A stretch of 64,000 nucleotides of DNA from Blastococcus sp. TF02A-26 (GCF_003319125.1 NZ_QOHG01000002.1:124001-188000), one strand, 5' to 3'. Positions 19,719-29,024 are shown, counted from the first letter of the stretch. Notes: a model not told the origin generated them from the sequence alone. Numbers and translations are program-made.

Positions 19719-21146
19719 TCACAGTTCCAGTCGTCTGGCCAGGTCGGACGTGAAGACGCCGTCGGGGTCCACCCGGGCGCGCACGGCCCGGAAGTCGTCG
19801 ATCCGCGGGTACATGCGCTCGAAGACCTCGGGGCGGACGCGGGAGTCCTTGGCGAGGTAGGTGCGCCCGCCGACGTCGACCACCTGCTCGTCGAGCTCGT
19901 CGAGGAGCCGGGCCAGGCCCGCGACCACGGGGATGTCCAGCGCCAGGGTCCAGCCCGGCGACGGGTAGGACAGCATCCCGGGGTTGCCCTCGCCGAACCG
20001 CTTGAGCACGGCCAGGAACGAGGCGTGGCCGCTGGTGGCGATCCGCTCGAGCACCCGGCGCATCGTCTCCTCGTGCCCGAAGGGCACGGTCACCTGGTAC
20101 TGCACGAACCCCCGCGGGCCGTAGATGCGGTTCCACGCCCCCACCCCGTCGAGCGGGTGGAAGAACGTCGGGATGCTCTGCAGCTGGTCCCGCTTGCGCT
20201 TCGGCGCCTTGCGGTACCAGACCTCGTTGAACGCCGAGACGGTGGCGATGTTGAGCAGCCGCGGCGGGAAGACGTCGGGCACCGACAGCTTCACCGAGCC
20301 CGAGTACCGCAGCGGGTCGGCCTGCCTGCGCGCGGGGAGCTCGTCGCGGCGGGCGAACCGGCCGCGGGTGAGCACCGAGCGGCCCATGCGGGCACCCTTG
20401 GCGACGCAGTCGATCCAGGCCACCGAGTAGTCGTAGAGGTGGTCGGTCTCGGTCAGCAGCGTCATGAGCGAGTCGAGGTCGGGCGTCCGGTCGGTGTCGA
20501 CCAGCGTCTGCGAGCTCTCGATCGGCTTCATCCGCACGCGGGCCCGCAGGATGACGCCGGTCAGGCCCATCCCGCCCGCGGTCGCCCAGAACAGGTCGGC
20601 GTCGGAGTCGGGAGACACCCGGCGGACCTGGCCGTCGGCGGTCAGCAGGTCCAGCCAGCGCACGTGCTGGGAGAAGCTCCCGGCGACGTGGTGGTTCTTG
20701 CCGTGGATGTCGGCGGCGATGGCCCCGCCGACGGTCACGTAGCGCGTGCCGGGGGTGACCGGCACGAACATCCCCAGGGGCACGAACAGATCCATCAGCC
20801 GGTCGAGGGAGATGCCGGCCTCGACCTCGACCTCCGCCGCGGCGAGGTCGACGTCCAGCACGCGGTCCACGCCGGTCATGTCCAGCACGTGCCCACCGGC
20901 GTTCTGCGCGGCGTCGCCGTAGCTGCGGGCCAGGCCGCGGGGCACCACGCCCCGGCCCGGCCCGCCGGCGGCGGCCTCGGCCAGGACCTCGCGCACGTCG
21001 GCCTCGTCGCGCACCCGCTCGACGAGCGCGGGCGTGGGCGCGGTGCGACCCCACCCGGTCAGCGCCACAGGGCTTCGCCCGGCCCGGTCCAGGGGCCCGC
21101 GCCGAGCTCGCGCGGCGTGCGCGGGACCGGGTGTCTCGTCAGACAC
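19719..21146 (-). CDS. dprE1: Decaprenylphosphoryl-ribose 2'-oxidase DprE1
   Basis: A 475-residue FAD-dependent oxidase of the VAO family. LTGWGRTAP at about 29 is the DprE1 N-terminal mark. FAD contacts include RGLARSYGDAAQN and DIHGKNHH (His148), and substrate/FAD residues include Lys433 in YLAKDSR, matching Lys418 of the M. tuberculosis enzyme. It oxidises decaprenyl-phosphoryl-ribose to the 2-keto form for DprE2. The benzothiazinone-reactive Cys387 of the M. tuberculosis enzyme is alanine here (Ala402 in WTLALDIP). The GTG at 21146 overlaps the ubiA stop by 8 bases (GTGTCTGA); a shorter N-terminus near residue 27 is possible. Confidence 0.95.
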   Translation of the reverse strand: MSDETPGPAHAARARRGPLDRAGRSPVALTGWGRTAPTPALVERVRDEADVREVLAEAAAGGPGRGVVPRGLARSYGDAAQNAGGHVLDMTGVDRVLDVDLAAAEVEVEAGISLDRLMDLFVPLGMFVPVTPGTRYVTVGGAIAADIHGKNHHVAGSFSQHVRWLDLLTADGQVRRVSPDSDADLFWATAGGMGLTGVILRARVRMKPIESSQTLVDTDRTPDLDSLMTLLTETDHLYDYSVAWIDCVAKGARMGRSVLTRGRFARRDELPARRQADPLRYSGSVKLSVPDVFPPRLLNIATVSAFNEVWYRKAPKRKRDQLQSIPTFFHPLDGVGAWNRIYGPRGFVQYQVTVPFGHEETMRRVLERIATSGHASFLAVLKRFGEGNPGMLSYPSPGWTLALDIPVVAGLARLLDELDEQVVDVGGRTYLAKDSRVRPEVFERMYPRIDDFRAVRARVDPDGVFTSDLARRLEL

Positions 21147-22167
21147 CGAGCACCCCCAAGCCCATGGCGACCGCCCAGAGCAGGCCCAGGCCCAGCAGCA
21201 CCCGGTCGCCGAGCACGATCTCCTCCGGTGCGCCGGCCTCTCCCTTGTCGACGTCCCGGGCGTACAGCAGGATCGCGAGGAAGAACGGCGCGATCGAGAT
21301 CAGCGACCACGGCACGCCGTCCTGTTCCTCGCCCATCTCGAACGCCCAGAGGCTGTAGGCGGTCACGGTCACCGCCGCGGAGAGGCTCCAGACGAAGCGC
21401 AGGTAGCTCGCCGAGTACTCCTGCAGCGTCTTGCGGGTGGCCGCGGCGTCCCCGATCAGGACGAGCTCGGAGTACCGCTTGCCGGCCACCATGAACATGG
21501 AGCCGAAGGCGGCGACCAGGAGGAACCACTGCGACAGCGCCAGGCCGGCGGCCACACCGCCGGCGATGCCGCGGAGCAGGAAGCCCGAGGCGACGACGGC
21601 GAGGTCGATCACCGGCTGGTTCTTGAGGAACAGGCAGTAGCCGAGCTGGATCACCACGTAGCTGCCCAGCACCCAGGCCAGCGCCGGCCGGGTGGCCAGC
21701 ACGGCCACCACCAGGGCGACGGCGAAGAAGGCCACCGCCATGGAGACGGCGAGACCCCGCGACACGACGCCGGCGGCGATCGGCCGGAACCGCTTGCGCG
21801 GGTGCCGGCGGTCCTCCTCGACGTCGATCGAGTCGTTGACGAGGTAGACGCCCGACGCGGCCAGGCAGAAGAGCAGGAACGCCACGACCGTGGGACCGAG
21901 CACGTCCGGGTCGAGGACCTTGCCGGCCGCCAGCGGTGCGGCGAGCACCAGGACGTTCTTCGCCCACTGCCGGGGGCGCACGGCGCGCACCAGGCCCCAG
22001 GCGAAGGTGCCCCGCCAGCCGGCCAGACGCGGGGCCAGGGGCGGCGCAGCGGGTGGTGGTGCAGCAGGGAGCGGCTGCGGGGCGGTCGGCGGGCCGGTCG
22101 TCAGCGGAGGCACGGGGGCGGGCGGCGACGACGCCGACCTCGGGGACCCGGGCTGGGAGATCGTCAC
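21139..22167 (-). CDS. ubiA: Decaprenyl-phosphate phosphoribosyltransferase UbiA
   Basis: A 342-residue UbiA-superfamily prenyl-phosphate transferase with about nine membrane helices. The cytoplasmic N-terminus is proline/alanine-rich and longer than in the mycobacterial protein. Aspartate-rich metal sites are visible as NDSIDVEED (about residue 110) and, later, in GDAAATRKTLQEY. It transfers phosphoribose from PRPP to decaprenyl phosphate, the first committed step to the arabinose donor (Rv3806c in M. tuberculosis). The GTG start overlaps the PAP2 phosphatase stop by four bases, and the two act in sequence. Confidence 0.93.
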   Translation of the reverse strand: MTISQPGSPRSASSPPAPVPPLTTGPPTAPQPLPAAPPPAAPPLAPRLAGWRGTFAWGLVRAVRPRQWAKNVLVLAAPLAAGKVLDPDVLGPTVVAFLLFCLAASGVYLVNDSIDVEEDRRHPRKRFRPIAAGVVSRGLAVSMAVAFFAVALVVAVLATRPALAWVLGSYVVIQLGYCLFLKNQPVIDLAVVASGFLLRGIAGGVAAGLALSQWFLLVAAFGSMFMVAGKRYSELVLIGDAAATRKTLQEYSASYLRFVWSLSAAVTVTAYSLWAFEMGEEQDGVPWSLISIAPFFLAILLYARDVDKGEAGAPEEIVLGDRVLLGLGLLWAVAMGLGVLGV

Positions 22168-22715
22168 GCGAACGCCTTCCTGCCGTCGGCGGCGACCAGG
22201 CGACGCCGCACGAGGGCGGCCGTGCCGGCCCCGAGCGCCGCCCCGGACACGACGTCGGAGGGATAGTGCACGCCCAGCAGCACCCGGGACACCAGCATCA
22301 CGCCGGTCAGCCCGGCCATCGGGACGGCGCCGAGCATCGGGCCGAACCCCACCGCCGCCGCGGCCGTCGAGCAGCTGTGCGCGCTGGGGAAGGACAGCCG
22401 GCTGGGGGTGGCGACGAGTGCCGGGACGTCGGGCAGCTGCGGGCGGACCCGCCGCACCACGCGCTTGACCACCACGCCGGCGCCGTGGGCCGCCACCACG
22501 CCGACCGTCCCGGCGGCCCACTCGGGGCGGCGCCGGCCGGACAGCCAGCCGGCCGCTCCGAGGGCGATCCAGCCGAGGGCGTGCTCGCCGAAGTGCGACA
22601 GGCCGCGGGCCACGGGGACGGCAGGGGTGGCACCCAGCGCACGCCGGGTGGAACGCAGCAGCGTGTGGTCCCACCGGGTCAGCCGGGATCCGGGGCCGCT
22701 CCGGGTCGCAGTCAT
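22164..22715 (-). CDS. PAP2 phosphatase (decaprenylphosphoryl-5-phosphoribose phosphatase)
   Basis: A 183-residue PAP2-superfamily enzyme with KRVVRRVRP (first phosphatase motif), PSAHSCS (second) and SRVLLGVHYPSD (third), and about four membrane segments. In this context (ubiA directly downstream, then dprE1-dprE2) it matches Rv3807c, proposed to remove the 5-phosphate from decaprenyl-phosphoryl-phosphoribose. It leads the four-gene arabinose-donor operon. The ATG at 22715 is supported by a TACAGT -10 eight bases upstream. Confidence 0.85.
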   Translation of the reverse strand: MTATRSGPGSRLTRWDHTLLRSTRRALGATPAVPVARGLSHFGEHALGWIALGAAGWLSGRRRPEWAAGTVGVVAAHGAGVVVKRVVRRVRPQLPDVPALVATPSRLSFPSAHSCSTAAAAVGFGPMLGAVPMAGLTGVMLVSRVLLGVHYPSDVVSGAALGAGTAALVRRRLVAADGRKAFA

Positions 22716-22723
22716 CGGGGGGA

Positions 22724-22729
22724 ACTGTA
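22724..22729 (-). promoter_or_regulatory. Leaderless -10 box of the arabinose-donor operon
   Basis: TACAGT on the minus strand, 8 bases before the ATG at 22715, heading the PAP2-ubiA-dprE1-dprE2 operon. Confidence 0.5.
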
Positions 22730-22812
22730 ACCGGGCCGTGACCTACCGGGCGGTAGCGCGCGGCGGACCACTCGACCGGACTGCCCCGCTGGCCACAGGG
22801 CACCCTGGAGGA

Positions 22813-23616
22813 GTGCAGACCCCCGGCCCCGCCACCCCCGCCGACCTCCTGCGGGAGGCGCTGCGCCGCTCCCCCGCGGCTCCGCTGATCACCGCCTACG
22901 ACGACGTCGCCGCCTCCCGCGTGGAGCTGTCGGCGACCACCTTCGCCAACTGGGTGGCGAAGACCGCCAACCTGCTGCAGGAGGAGTTCGACGTCGCGCC
23001 GGGCAGCCGCGTCGCGGTGGTGCTGCCGGTGCACTGGCAGACCGCCGCGGTGCTGCTGGCGGCCTGGAGCTGCGGCGCCACCGTGGTCGAGGCCGCGGCC
23101 GAGGACGACGGCGCCCTGGCCGACGCCGACGTGGTGCTGGCCGACGAGGGACGGCTGCCCCCGCTGGAGGAGCTGGACCTGCCGGAGCTGGTCGGCCTGT
23201 CGCTGCACCCCCTGGGGCTGGGCATGACCGGGTACGCCGGTCCGGCCCGGGACTTCGCCGTCGAGGTACGCACCCACGGCGACGTCTTCACCGCGTGGCA
23301 GCCGCCGGACCCCGCCGCGCCCGGGCTGCTGCTCGGCGAGCTGGAGCTCTCGCTCGCCGGACTGGTGGAGACGGCGACCGAGCTGGCCGGGCGGCTGGGG
23401 ATCGTCGCCGGCGACCGGGTGCTGGTCGACGCGCGGACCGCCGCCGAGGCCGGTCCGGTGGCCTGGCTGCTCGCGCCGCTGGCCGCCGGGGCGTCGGTCG
23501 TGCTGGTCACCGCACCCGACCCGTCGCGGCTGCCGCGGCGCGCGGCCGACGAGCGGGTCACGGCTACGCTCGGCACCCGGATCGACGGCATCCGCGAGCT
23601 GGGCCGCCCCGCCTGA
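22813..23616 (+). CDS. TIGR03089 family protein
   Basis: A 267-residue protein resembling the N-terminal part of an acyl-adenylate-forming enzyme ([37 protein letters not shown]), but lacking the phosphate-binding loop and the C-terminal lid of those enzymes. It is therefore probably not a ligase. This is the TIGR03089 family, whose M. tuberculosis member (Rv3268) lies beside the LCP gene Rv3267. Its cell-wall neighbours agree, but no function is known to me. The GTG at 22813 begins right after GGAGGA; no better start is visible. It is not a truncated pseudogene, since the whole family has this length. Confidence 0.8.
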   Translation: MQTPGPATPADLLREALRRSPAAPLITAYDDVAASRVELSATTFANWVAKTANLLQEEFDVAPGSRVAVVLPVHWQTAAVLLAAWSCGATVVEAAAEDDGALADADVVLADEGRLPPLEELDLPELVGLSLHPLGLGMTGYAGPARDFAVEVRTHGDVFTAWQPPDPAAPGLLLGELELSLAGLVETATELAGRLGIVAGDRVLVDARTAAEAGPVAWLLAPLAAGASVVLVTAPDPSRLPRRAADERVTATLGTRIDGIRELGRPA

Positions 23617-23657
23617 CGGCGGCGCCGGCCGGCCGCGCGCGAGGGACGGGGTTCGGC

Positions 23658-24479
23658 GTGACCTTCTCCGTGGTCGCCCGCGACCCGGCGACCGGCGACC
23701 TCGGGATCGCCGTCTCCTCGTGCATCCTCGCCGTGGGCCGGGCGGTGCCGAGGGCCCGTCCCGGGGTCGGGGTGGTCGCGGTCCAGGCCCGGAGCCCGCG
23801 CGGGCTGGGCGGGGTGCTCCTCACCGGCCTGGCGGAGGGCACGGCCCCGGCGGTCCTCGTCCGGCGCGCCGCGCACGCCGCCGAGGACGCCGACCGGCAG
23901 CTCGCCGTCCTGTCGCGGACCGGCGAGATCGCCGCCGACACCGGCCCGGGCGCGTTCCCGGTGAGCGGTCACCTCCTGGGCGACGGCGTCGGCGTGCAGG
24001 GCAACATGCTGGCCTCCGACGAGGTGCTCCCGGCCATGCTGGCCGCCTTCACCGGGGGCACCGGAGCCCTCCCGGACCGGCTCCTCGCCGCGCTCACGGC
24101 CGGGCAGGACGCCGGCGGGGACCTGCGCGGCCGCCAGTCCGCGGCGCTGCTCGTGGTCTCCGGCGAGCCGGAGACCGAGGAGGACGACGGGGTGCGGGTC
24201 GACCTCCGGGTGGACGACTCCGCCGACCCGGTGGCCCAGCTGCGGATGCTGCGCAACCTGCAGCGCGCCTACGCCGAGCGCGACTACGACACCCTGGCGG
24301 TGTTCGCGCCCGAGGGGGCCCGCGACCTCTACGCGGCGCTGGCCGCCTCCCGGCGTGGCGACCGCGCCGGCGCCCGCACCGCGCTGGAGGCGATGCGGAC
24401 CCGGCCGGACTGGGCCGCCTGGCTGACCGCGATGGCCGGCGACCAGCGCCTGGCAGGGGTCTCCCGGCTGCTGGACTGA
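23658..24479 (+). CDS. DUF1028 domain protein, putative Ntn-hydrolase fold
   Basis: A 273-residue protein that begins directly with the DUF1028 core: [36 protein letters not shown] and [18 protein letters not shown]1028 proteins have an Ntn-hydrolase-like fold, and the residue after the start methionine is the conserved threonine, so self-processing to expose Thr2 is conceivable. The last third (about 190-273) is a helical region rich in Arg/Ala. The enzyme activity is unknown. The GTG at 23658 is chosen because the family begins there; a GAGGGACGGGG stretch upstream can serve as ribosome binding site. It follows the TIGR03089 gene by 41 bases. Confidence 0.75.
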   Translation: MTFSVVARDPATGDLGIAVSSCILAVGRAVPRARPGVGVVAVQARSPRGLGGVLLTGLAEGTAPAVLVRRAAHAAEDADRQLAVLSRTGEIAADTGPGAFPVSGHLLGDGVGVQGNMLASDEVLPAMLAAFTGGTGALPDRLLAALTAGQDAGGDLRGRQSAALLVVSGEPETEEDDGVRVDLRVDDSADPVAQLRMLRNLQRAYAERDYDTLAVFAPEGARDLYAALAASRRGDRAGARTALEAMRTRPDWAAWLTAMAGDQRLAGVSRLLD

Positions 24480-24584
24480 GCGGCGCCCGATCCGAGTCGC
24501 TCCTCGACGGGGTGGATGATCGGCACCGCGGTCCGGGCCCTCGCCGGGGGAACGGGAGACGACGGAGAGACGGTGGTCGGCAGC

Positions 24585-25355
24585 ATGGACAAGGTGGTGG
24601 CCTCGGCGCGCGAGGCGGTCGCGGACGTCGGGGACGGTGCGGTGCTCGCCGTGGGCGGGTTCGGCCTGTGCGGGGTGCCGATCCGGTTGATCGACGCGCT
24701 GCTGGAGCAGGGCGCATCCGGGCTGACCACGATCTCCAACAACTGCGGCGTGGACGACCAGGCGCTGGGGGTGCTGCTGTACGCCGGGCGGATCCGGAAG
24801 ACGATCAGCTCGTTCGTCGGCGGCAACAAGGAGCTGGCCCGGCTGTACCTGTCCGGTCAGCTGGAGGTCGAGCTGACCCCGCAGGGGTCGCTGGCCGAGC
24901 GGCTGCGCGCCGGCGGCGTCGGCATCCCGGCCTTCTACACCCCCACCGGGGTCGGGACGATGGTCGCCGACGGCGGCATCCCGGTCCGCTACGACGCCGA
25001 CGGCAACGTCGTCCAGACGTCGAAGCCCAAGGAGGTGCGGGAGTTCGACGGCCAGCAGTACGTGCTGGAGACCGCGCTCACCGCCGACTACGGCCTGGTC
25101 CGCGCCGCGATCGGCGACCGGCACGGCAACCTCGTGTTCAACGAGTCCGCCGCCAACTTCAACCCGCTGGCCGCGATGGCCGGGCGGATCACCATCGCCG
25201 AGGTCGAGGAGCTGGTCGAACCCGGCGAGATCGACCCGGCCCGGATCCACCTGCCCGGCGTCTACGTCGACCGCGTCGTGCACGTGGGCACCGAGGGCAA
25301 GGGCATCGAGAAGCGCACCACCCGCCCCCGCCCGTCGACCCCCGGAGGGAACTGA
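24585..25355 (+). CDS. scoA: 3-oxoacid CoA-transferase subunit A
   Basis: A 256-residue family-I CoA-transferase alpha subunit: [15 protein letters not shown], the CoA-binding [24 protein letters not shown] and the long conserved region [15 protein letters not shown]. With subunit B it moves CoA from succinyl-CoA to acetoacetate or a related 3-oxo acid. The family's usual N-terminus is the ATG at 24585. A GTG at 24573 is better placed behind GGAGAG (24564-24569) and would add four residues, so either may be used. Subunit B follows after 2 bases. Confidence 0.9.
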   Translation: MDKVVASAREAVADVGDGAVLAVGGFGLCGVPIRLIDALLEQGASGLTTISNNCGVDDQALGVLLYAGRIRKTISSFVGGNKELARLYLSGQLEVELTPQGSLAERLRAGGVGIPAFYTPTGVGTMVADGGIPVRYDADGNVVQTSKPKEVREFDGQQYVLETALTADYGLVRAAIGDRHGNLVFNESAANFNPLAAMAGRITIAEVEELVEPGEIDPARIHLPGVYVDRVVHVGTEGKGIEKRTTRPRPSTPGGN

Positions 25356-25357
25356 CC

Positions 25358-26026
25358 ATGGCGCTGTCCCGCGACCAGCTCGCCGCCCGCGTCGCGCAGG
25401 AGCTGACCGACGGCTCCTACGTCAACCTCGGCATCGGCCTGCCCACCCTGGTGCCCAACTTCGTCCCCGAGGGCGTGCACGTGGTCCTGCACTCGGAGAA
25501 CGGCGTCCTGGGCGTCGGGCCCTACCCGTTCGAGGGCGAGGAGGACCCGGACCTCATCAACGCCGGCAAGGAGACCGTCACGATCCTCCCGGGCGCCAGC
25601 TTCTTCGACTCCTCGGCCAGCTTCGGCATGATCCGCGGCAAGCACCTCGACGTCGCCGTCCTGGGCGCCATGCAGGTCAACGTCCGCGGCGACCTGGCCA
25701 ACTGGCTGATCCCCGGGAAGATGGTCAACGGCATGGGCGGTGCGATGGACCTCGTCCACGGCGCCCGCCAGGTGATCATCATGATGGAGCACGTCGCCCG
25801 CGACGGGTCCCCGAAGCTGGTCCAGGAGTGCACCCTGCCGCTCACCGGCAAGGCCTGCGTCGACCGGGTCGTCACCGACCTCGCCGTCGTCGACGTCACC
25901 CCCGGCGGGTTCGTGCTGCGGGAGACGGCCCCCGGCGTCGACGTCGACCAGGTCGTCGCCGCCACCGGGGCGCCGCTCACCGTCGCCGACGACGTCCGCA
26001 CGATGGCGCTGCCCGCGGGGGTCTGA
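25358..26026 (+). CDS. scoB: 3-oxoacid CoA-transferase subunit B
   Basis: A 222-residue beta subunit with the catalytic glutamate in [10 protein letters not shown], which forms the CoA-thioester intermediate, and with [25 protein letters not shown] and [12 protein letters not shown] strong GGAGGGA ribosome binding site at 25344-25350 precedes the ATG at 25358, within the end of subunit A. Ketone-body or branched-chain oxo-acid use is the expected role. Confidence 0.93.
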   Translation: MALSRDQLAARVAQELTDGSYVNLGIGLPTLVPNFVPEGVHVVLHSENGVLGVGPYPFEGEEDPDLINAGKETVTILPGASFFDSSASFGMIRGKHLDVAVLGAMQVNVRGDLANWLIPGKMVNGMGGAMDLVHGARQVIIMMEHVARDGSPKLVQECTLPLTGKACVDRVVTDLAVVDVTPGGFVLRETAPGVDVDQVVAATGAPLTVADDVRTMALPAGV

Positions 26027-26154
26027 GCGCCGGGGGTCCGCCGATCACGACCGGCCGGGCATGCCGCACCTTGGTAATCTGCTGTCCGGGCGACGGCAGC
26101 GCACAGGCACCGCGCGACGCCCAGGAGCCGGAGCAGGCAACGGCCGGGACCACC

Positions 26155-26190
26155 GCGGGGGCGGGCGACCGCACTCAGCGGTCGCCCCCG
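26155..26190 (+). other. Leader hairpin before the GlfT2-like gene
   Basis: A perfect 10-base stem (GGGCGACCGC pairing with GCGGTCGCCC around a 5-base loop) lies within the 192-base leader, about 30-60 bases before the ATG at 26219. The ribosome binding site GAGAGGA follows it. A candidate -10, TAATCT, is at 26075-26080. It could be an attenuator or simply stabilise the leader; no ligand is suggested. Confidence 0.35.
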
Positions 26191-26218
26191 AGCTCCCGGC
26201 TGAGAGGACAGACTTCAC

Positions 26219-28102
26219 ATGGCAGACGACACCGGGCCCGTGGCGACTCGGACGACCGACGTCGTGCGCGACGCGCTCGTCGAGCACACCGCCCCCCAGC
26301 GGCTGGTCGCCCAGCGCACCCTCTTCGACGGCCCCTCCCCGCTGGTCCCCACGGACCTCTACGCGCAGGTCACGCTGGGCATCGCCGACCGCGAGCGCAG
26401 CACGCTGTCCCTGCAGCCGTACGCCCGGGTCACCACCAACACGTACTTCGGCCGCTTCCCCGCGAGCTACTGGCAGCGCTGGACCGCCGTCCAGGAGGTG
26501 GAGGTCTCCGCGACCGTCCACGGCGCGGGCCGGATGGCCGTCATGGCCAGCGACGTCGACGGCGAGCGCCGCACCGTGGCGTCGGCCGACATCCGCGAGT
26601 CCGGCAAGGTGTCGCTCACCGCGCGGATCGACCGGTTCCTGGACGGCGGCGCCCTGTGGGTGGAGTGGGAGACCGGCGCGAGCGAGCTGCGGGTCGACGA
26701 GATGGCGTGGACGGTCCCTCCGCCGGAGTCGATCCGTCCGGTCGCGATGGTCATCTGCACCTACAACCGGGCCGACGAGTGCATCGACACGCTCGAAGCC
26801 ATCGCCGGGGACCCCGGCCTGCTCCAGTACGCCGACGCCGTCTACGTCGTCGACCAGGGCACGGACCGCGTCGACAGCCGGGAGGGCTTCGCCCGCGTGG
26901 CCGCCTCGCTGGGCGACCGCCTCGTGTACCTGACCCAGCCCAACCTCGGCGGGGCCGGCGGCTTCACCCGCGGGCTGTACGAGGTGACCGGCGTGGCCGG
27001 CGCCGAGCACGCCAACGTCATCTTCATGGACGACGACATCCTCTGCGAGCCCGAGACGATCGCCCGGGTCAACGCCTTCGCCAACCTCACGGTCGAGCCG
27101 ACCATCGTGGGCGCGCAGATGCTCAACCTGCTGCACCCCGAGCAGCTGCACGTCGGCGCAGAGACCGCCGACCTGCCGAAGCTGGGCGCCGGCATCGCCT
27201 CGCCCCGCGCGCTGTCGTCGGAGGACGTCACTGAGGAGCACCAGGAGGAGCGGGTCGACGCCGGCTACAACGGCTGGTGGTCCTGCCTCATCCCGGCCGA
27301 GATCGTCGCGGCCGTCGGCTACCCGCTGCCGCTGTTCTTCCAGTGGGACGACATCGAGTACGGCTTCCGCACCCGGGCCGCGGGCTTCGCCACCGTCACG
27401 CTCGCCGGCGCCGGCGTCTGGCACGCGGACTTCGGGTGGAAGGACTGGGACGACTGGCACCGGTACTTCAACCTGCGCAACGCGATGGTGACCGCGGCGC
27501 TGCACAGTCCGTTCGAGGGCAAGCCGCTGTCTCGTCAGCTGCTGCTGCAGCTCGGCCGCTACCTGCTCTCCATGCAGTACGGGTTGGCACACACCCTGAT
27601 CAAGGCCGTCGAGGACTTCTCCGCCGGGCCGGACATGCTGCACGACGGCGGCGTGAGCGCGGCGGCGGAGATCCGCAAGGAGCGCGCGGAGTACCCGGAG
27701 ACGGTGCGCCACCCGGCCTCGGCCGTCCCCGGCATCCGCGCCGCGGACGCCAGCATCGAGGTGGCCGCGCCGCCGCCGAGCGCCGTCACCGCCGTGATCG
27801 GCAAGCGCGTCCTCGCGCAACTGCGTGGCCGGACCCTGAAGCACCCGGTGTCCATCCCCGCGGCCGAGGCGGTCTGGTACCACGTGTCGCGGTTCGAGAC
27901 CGTCGTGGTCACCGACGCCTCGCAGGAGGGCGTGCGGGTTCGCCGGCGCGACCCGGAGCGGGCCAAGGCGCTGCTCGTCCGGGGTGTCCGGGCCTGCCGC
28001 GAGCTGGCCCGGCGGGCTCCCGAACTGCGGGAGCAGTACCGCGCCGCGATGCCCACCCTCACCAGCCGGGAGAACTGGGCCCGGCTGTTCGGCCAGGACT
28101 GA
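26219..28102 (+). CDS. GlfT2-like glycosyltransferase, diverged paralog
   Basis: A 627-residue relative of GlfT2 with the same layout: an N-terminal barrel containing FGRFPASYWQRW, a GT-A domain with ICTYNRADEC, MDDDI (DDD 271-273), QWDDIEYG (376-378) and the WH pair (His402), then a helical tail. All catalytic residues seen in GlfT2 are kept, but the N-terminal region, the loop after the DDD motif (about 305-345) and the segment after WH (ADFGWKDWDDW) differ. It is probably another galactofuranosyl- or glycosyltransferase with a different acceptor. It is monocistronic, preceded by a leader hairpin and followed by a terminator. The true GlfT2 is at 6640-8586. Confidence 0.8.
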   Translation: MADDTGPVATRTTDVVRDALVEHTAPQRLVAQRTLFDGPSPLVPTDLYAQVTLGIADRERSTLSLQPYARVTTNTYFGRFPASYWQRWTAVQEVEVSATVHGAGRMAVMASDVDGERRTVASADIRESGKVSLTARIDRFLDGGALWVEWETGASELRVDEMAWTVPPPESIRPVAMVICTYNRADECIDTLEAIAGDPGLLQYADAVYVVDQGTDRVDSREGFARVAASLGDRLVYLTQPNLGGAGGFTRGLYEVTGVAGAEHANVIFMDDDILCEPETIARVNAFANLTVEPTIVGAQMLNLLHPEQLHVGAETADLPKLGAGIASPRALSSEDVTEEHQEERVDAGYNGWWSCLIPAEIVAAVGYPLPLFFQWDDIEYGFRTRAAGFATVTLAGAGVWHADFGWKDWDDWHRYFNLRNAMVTAALHSPFEGKPLSRQLLLQLGRYLLSMQYGLAHTLIKAVEDFSAGPDMLHDGGVSAAAEIRKERAEYPETVRHPASAVPGIRAADASIEVAAPPPSAVTAVIGKRVLAQLRGRTLKHPVSIPAAEAVWYHVSRFETVVVTDASQEGVRVRRRDPERAKALLVRGVRACRELARRAPELREQYRAAMPTLTSRENWARLFGQD

Positions 28103-28122
28103 CGGCCGGGACGGGGACGACT

Positions 28123-28156
28123 GCGCCGGACGGCCCCGGGCGGGGCCGTCCGGCGC
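28123..28156. terminator. Bidirectional hairpin terminator
   Basis: Perfect 15-base arms (28123-28137 and 28142-28156) flank a 4-base loop, between the convergent GlfT2-like and methyltransferase genes. Confidence 0.8.
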
Positions 28157-28184
28157 GGCGGCACGGTCGGGGACGGTCCGGGGG

Positions 28185-29024
28185 CTAGGAAGCCGCCCCC
28201 GGGACGCCGGTCAGCCGCAGCGCGATCTGCTCGTCATCGGCGGTGAAGCCGAGGTACTCGAAGGTGATGCCGGTCCGCTCGACGAACTCCGTCCACGCCC
28301 GGTGCTCGTGGGCCTCCCAGTCGGGGAAGTTGAAGTACTCGTCGAAGACCAGCACCGTGCCCGGCCGCAGCCGCGACTCCAGGGCGTCGAGGACGATCTT
28401 GGTGGAGGAGTAGAGGTCCGCGTCGAGGTGGACGAAGGCGGCCGGCTCCGGGTGCTCGGCGAGGAAGCCCGGCAGCGTCTCGTCGAACCAGCCGACGACC
28501 AGCTCGGCGCCCGGGACCTCCGGCAGCTCCGTCATGGCGAAGGTGCCGGCCACGAAGGCGGTACGCCAGTCCTCGGGCAGTCCCTGGAAGGAGTCGAAGC
28601 CGAACACCGAGCCCGGCGGGGCCGCGCCGACGATCTGCTGCAGCGTGGTGCCGCTGTACACGCCGAACTCGAGGAACAGGCCTTCGACGTCCGCCGCCTT
28701 GAGGCCCGCCGCGAGCGTGTCGGCCTTGTCGAAGTACGGGGTGGCGCGCTCCATCTCCCGCTGCAGGAAGGCGGCCGAGGTCCGCGCCGCCTCCCCGTCG
28801 GTGACGGTGAGCAGGTCGCGCCGCTGCCGCCGCTCCCACGCACGCATCGACGACTCGAGGCGCCGCTCGACCAGGCCGAGCTCCTCCCGCAGGGCCACGA
28901 CCTCGGCCGTGAGCCGCTCCTGCGCCCGGTCCTGCGCCTCCGCCCGCGACCGGAGCTCGGACACCACGTAGTCCTCGAGGACCCGGCCGACCTTGCCGCG
29001 CAGCTCTTCGCGCAACCGCCTCAT
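28185..29024 (-). CDS. Coiled-coil class I methyltransferase, TylF/MycF-like
   Basis: A 279-residue protein with a charged helical N-terminus (about 1-75, rich in Glu/Arg/Leu, probably coiled coil) followed by a SAM-dependent methyltransferase domain: FLEFGVYSGTTL (SAM-binding loop), FGFDSFQGLPEDW, the acidic FVHLDADLYSST and FDEYFNFPDW. These acidic motifs are typical of the metal-dependent TylF/MycF sugar O-methyltransferases and related Methyltransf_24 proteins. A role in methylating a cell-surface sugar fits the surroundings, but the substrate is unknown. The frame starts GTG-ATG; the ATG at 29024 is taken. It converges on the GlfT2-like gene across a shared terminator. Confidence 0.7.
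   Translation of the reverse strand: MRRLREELRGKVGRVLEDYVVSELRSRAEAQDRAQERLTAEVVALREELGLVERRLESSMRAWERRQRRDLLTVTDGEAARTSAAFLQREMERATPYFDKADTLAAGLKAADVEGLFLEFGVYSGTTLQQIVGAAPPGSVFGFDSFQGLPEDWRTAFVAGTFAMTELPEVPGAELVVGWFDETLPGFLAEHPEPAAFVHLDADLYSSTKIVLDALESRLRPGTVLVFDEYFNFPDWEAHEHRAWTEFVERTGITFEYLGFTADDEQIALRLTGVPGAAS

Noticed and set aside
22813-23616. TIGR03089 gene as a truncated AMP-ligase pseudogene
   Set aside because: The short length and missing C-terminal domain are normal for the family, and the reading frame is intact.
24516-24584. ATG at 24516 as the start of CoA-transferase subunit A
   Set aside because: It adds 23 residues absent from the family; the GGAGAG site lies downstream of it.
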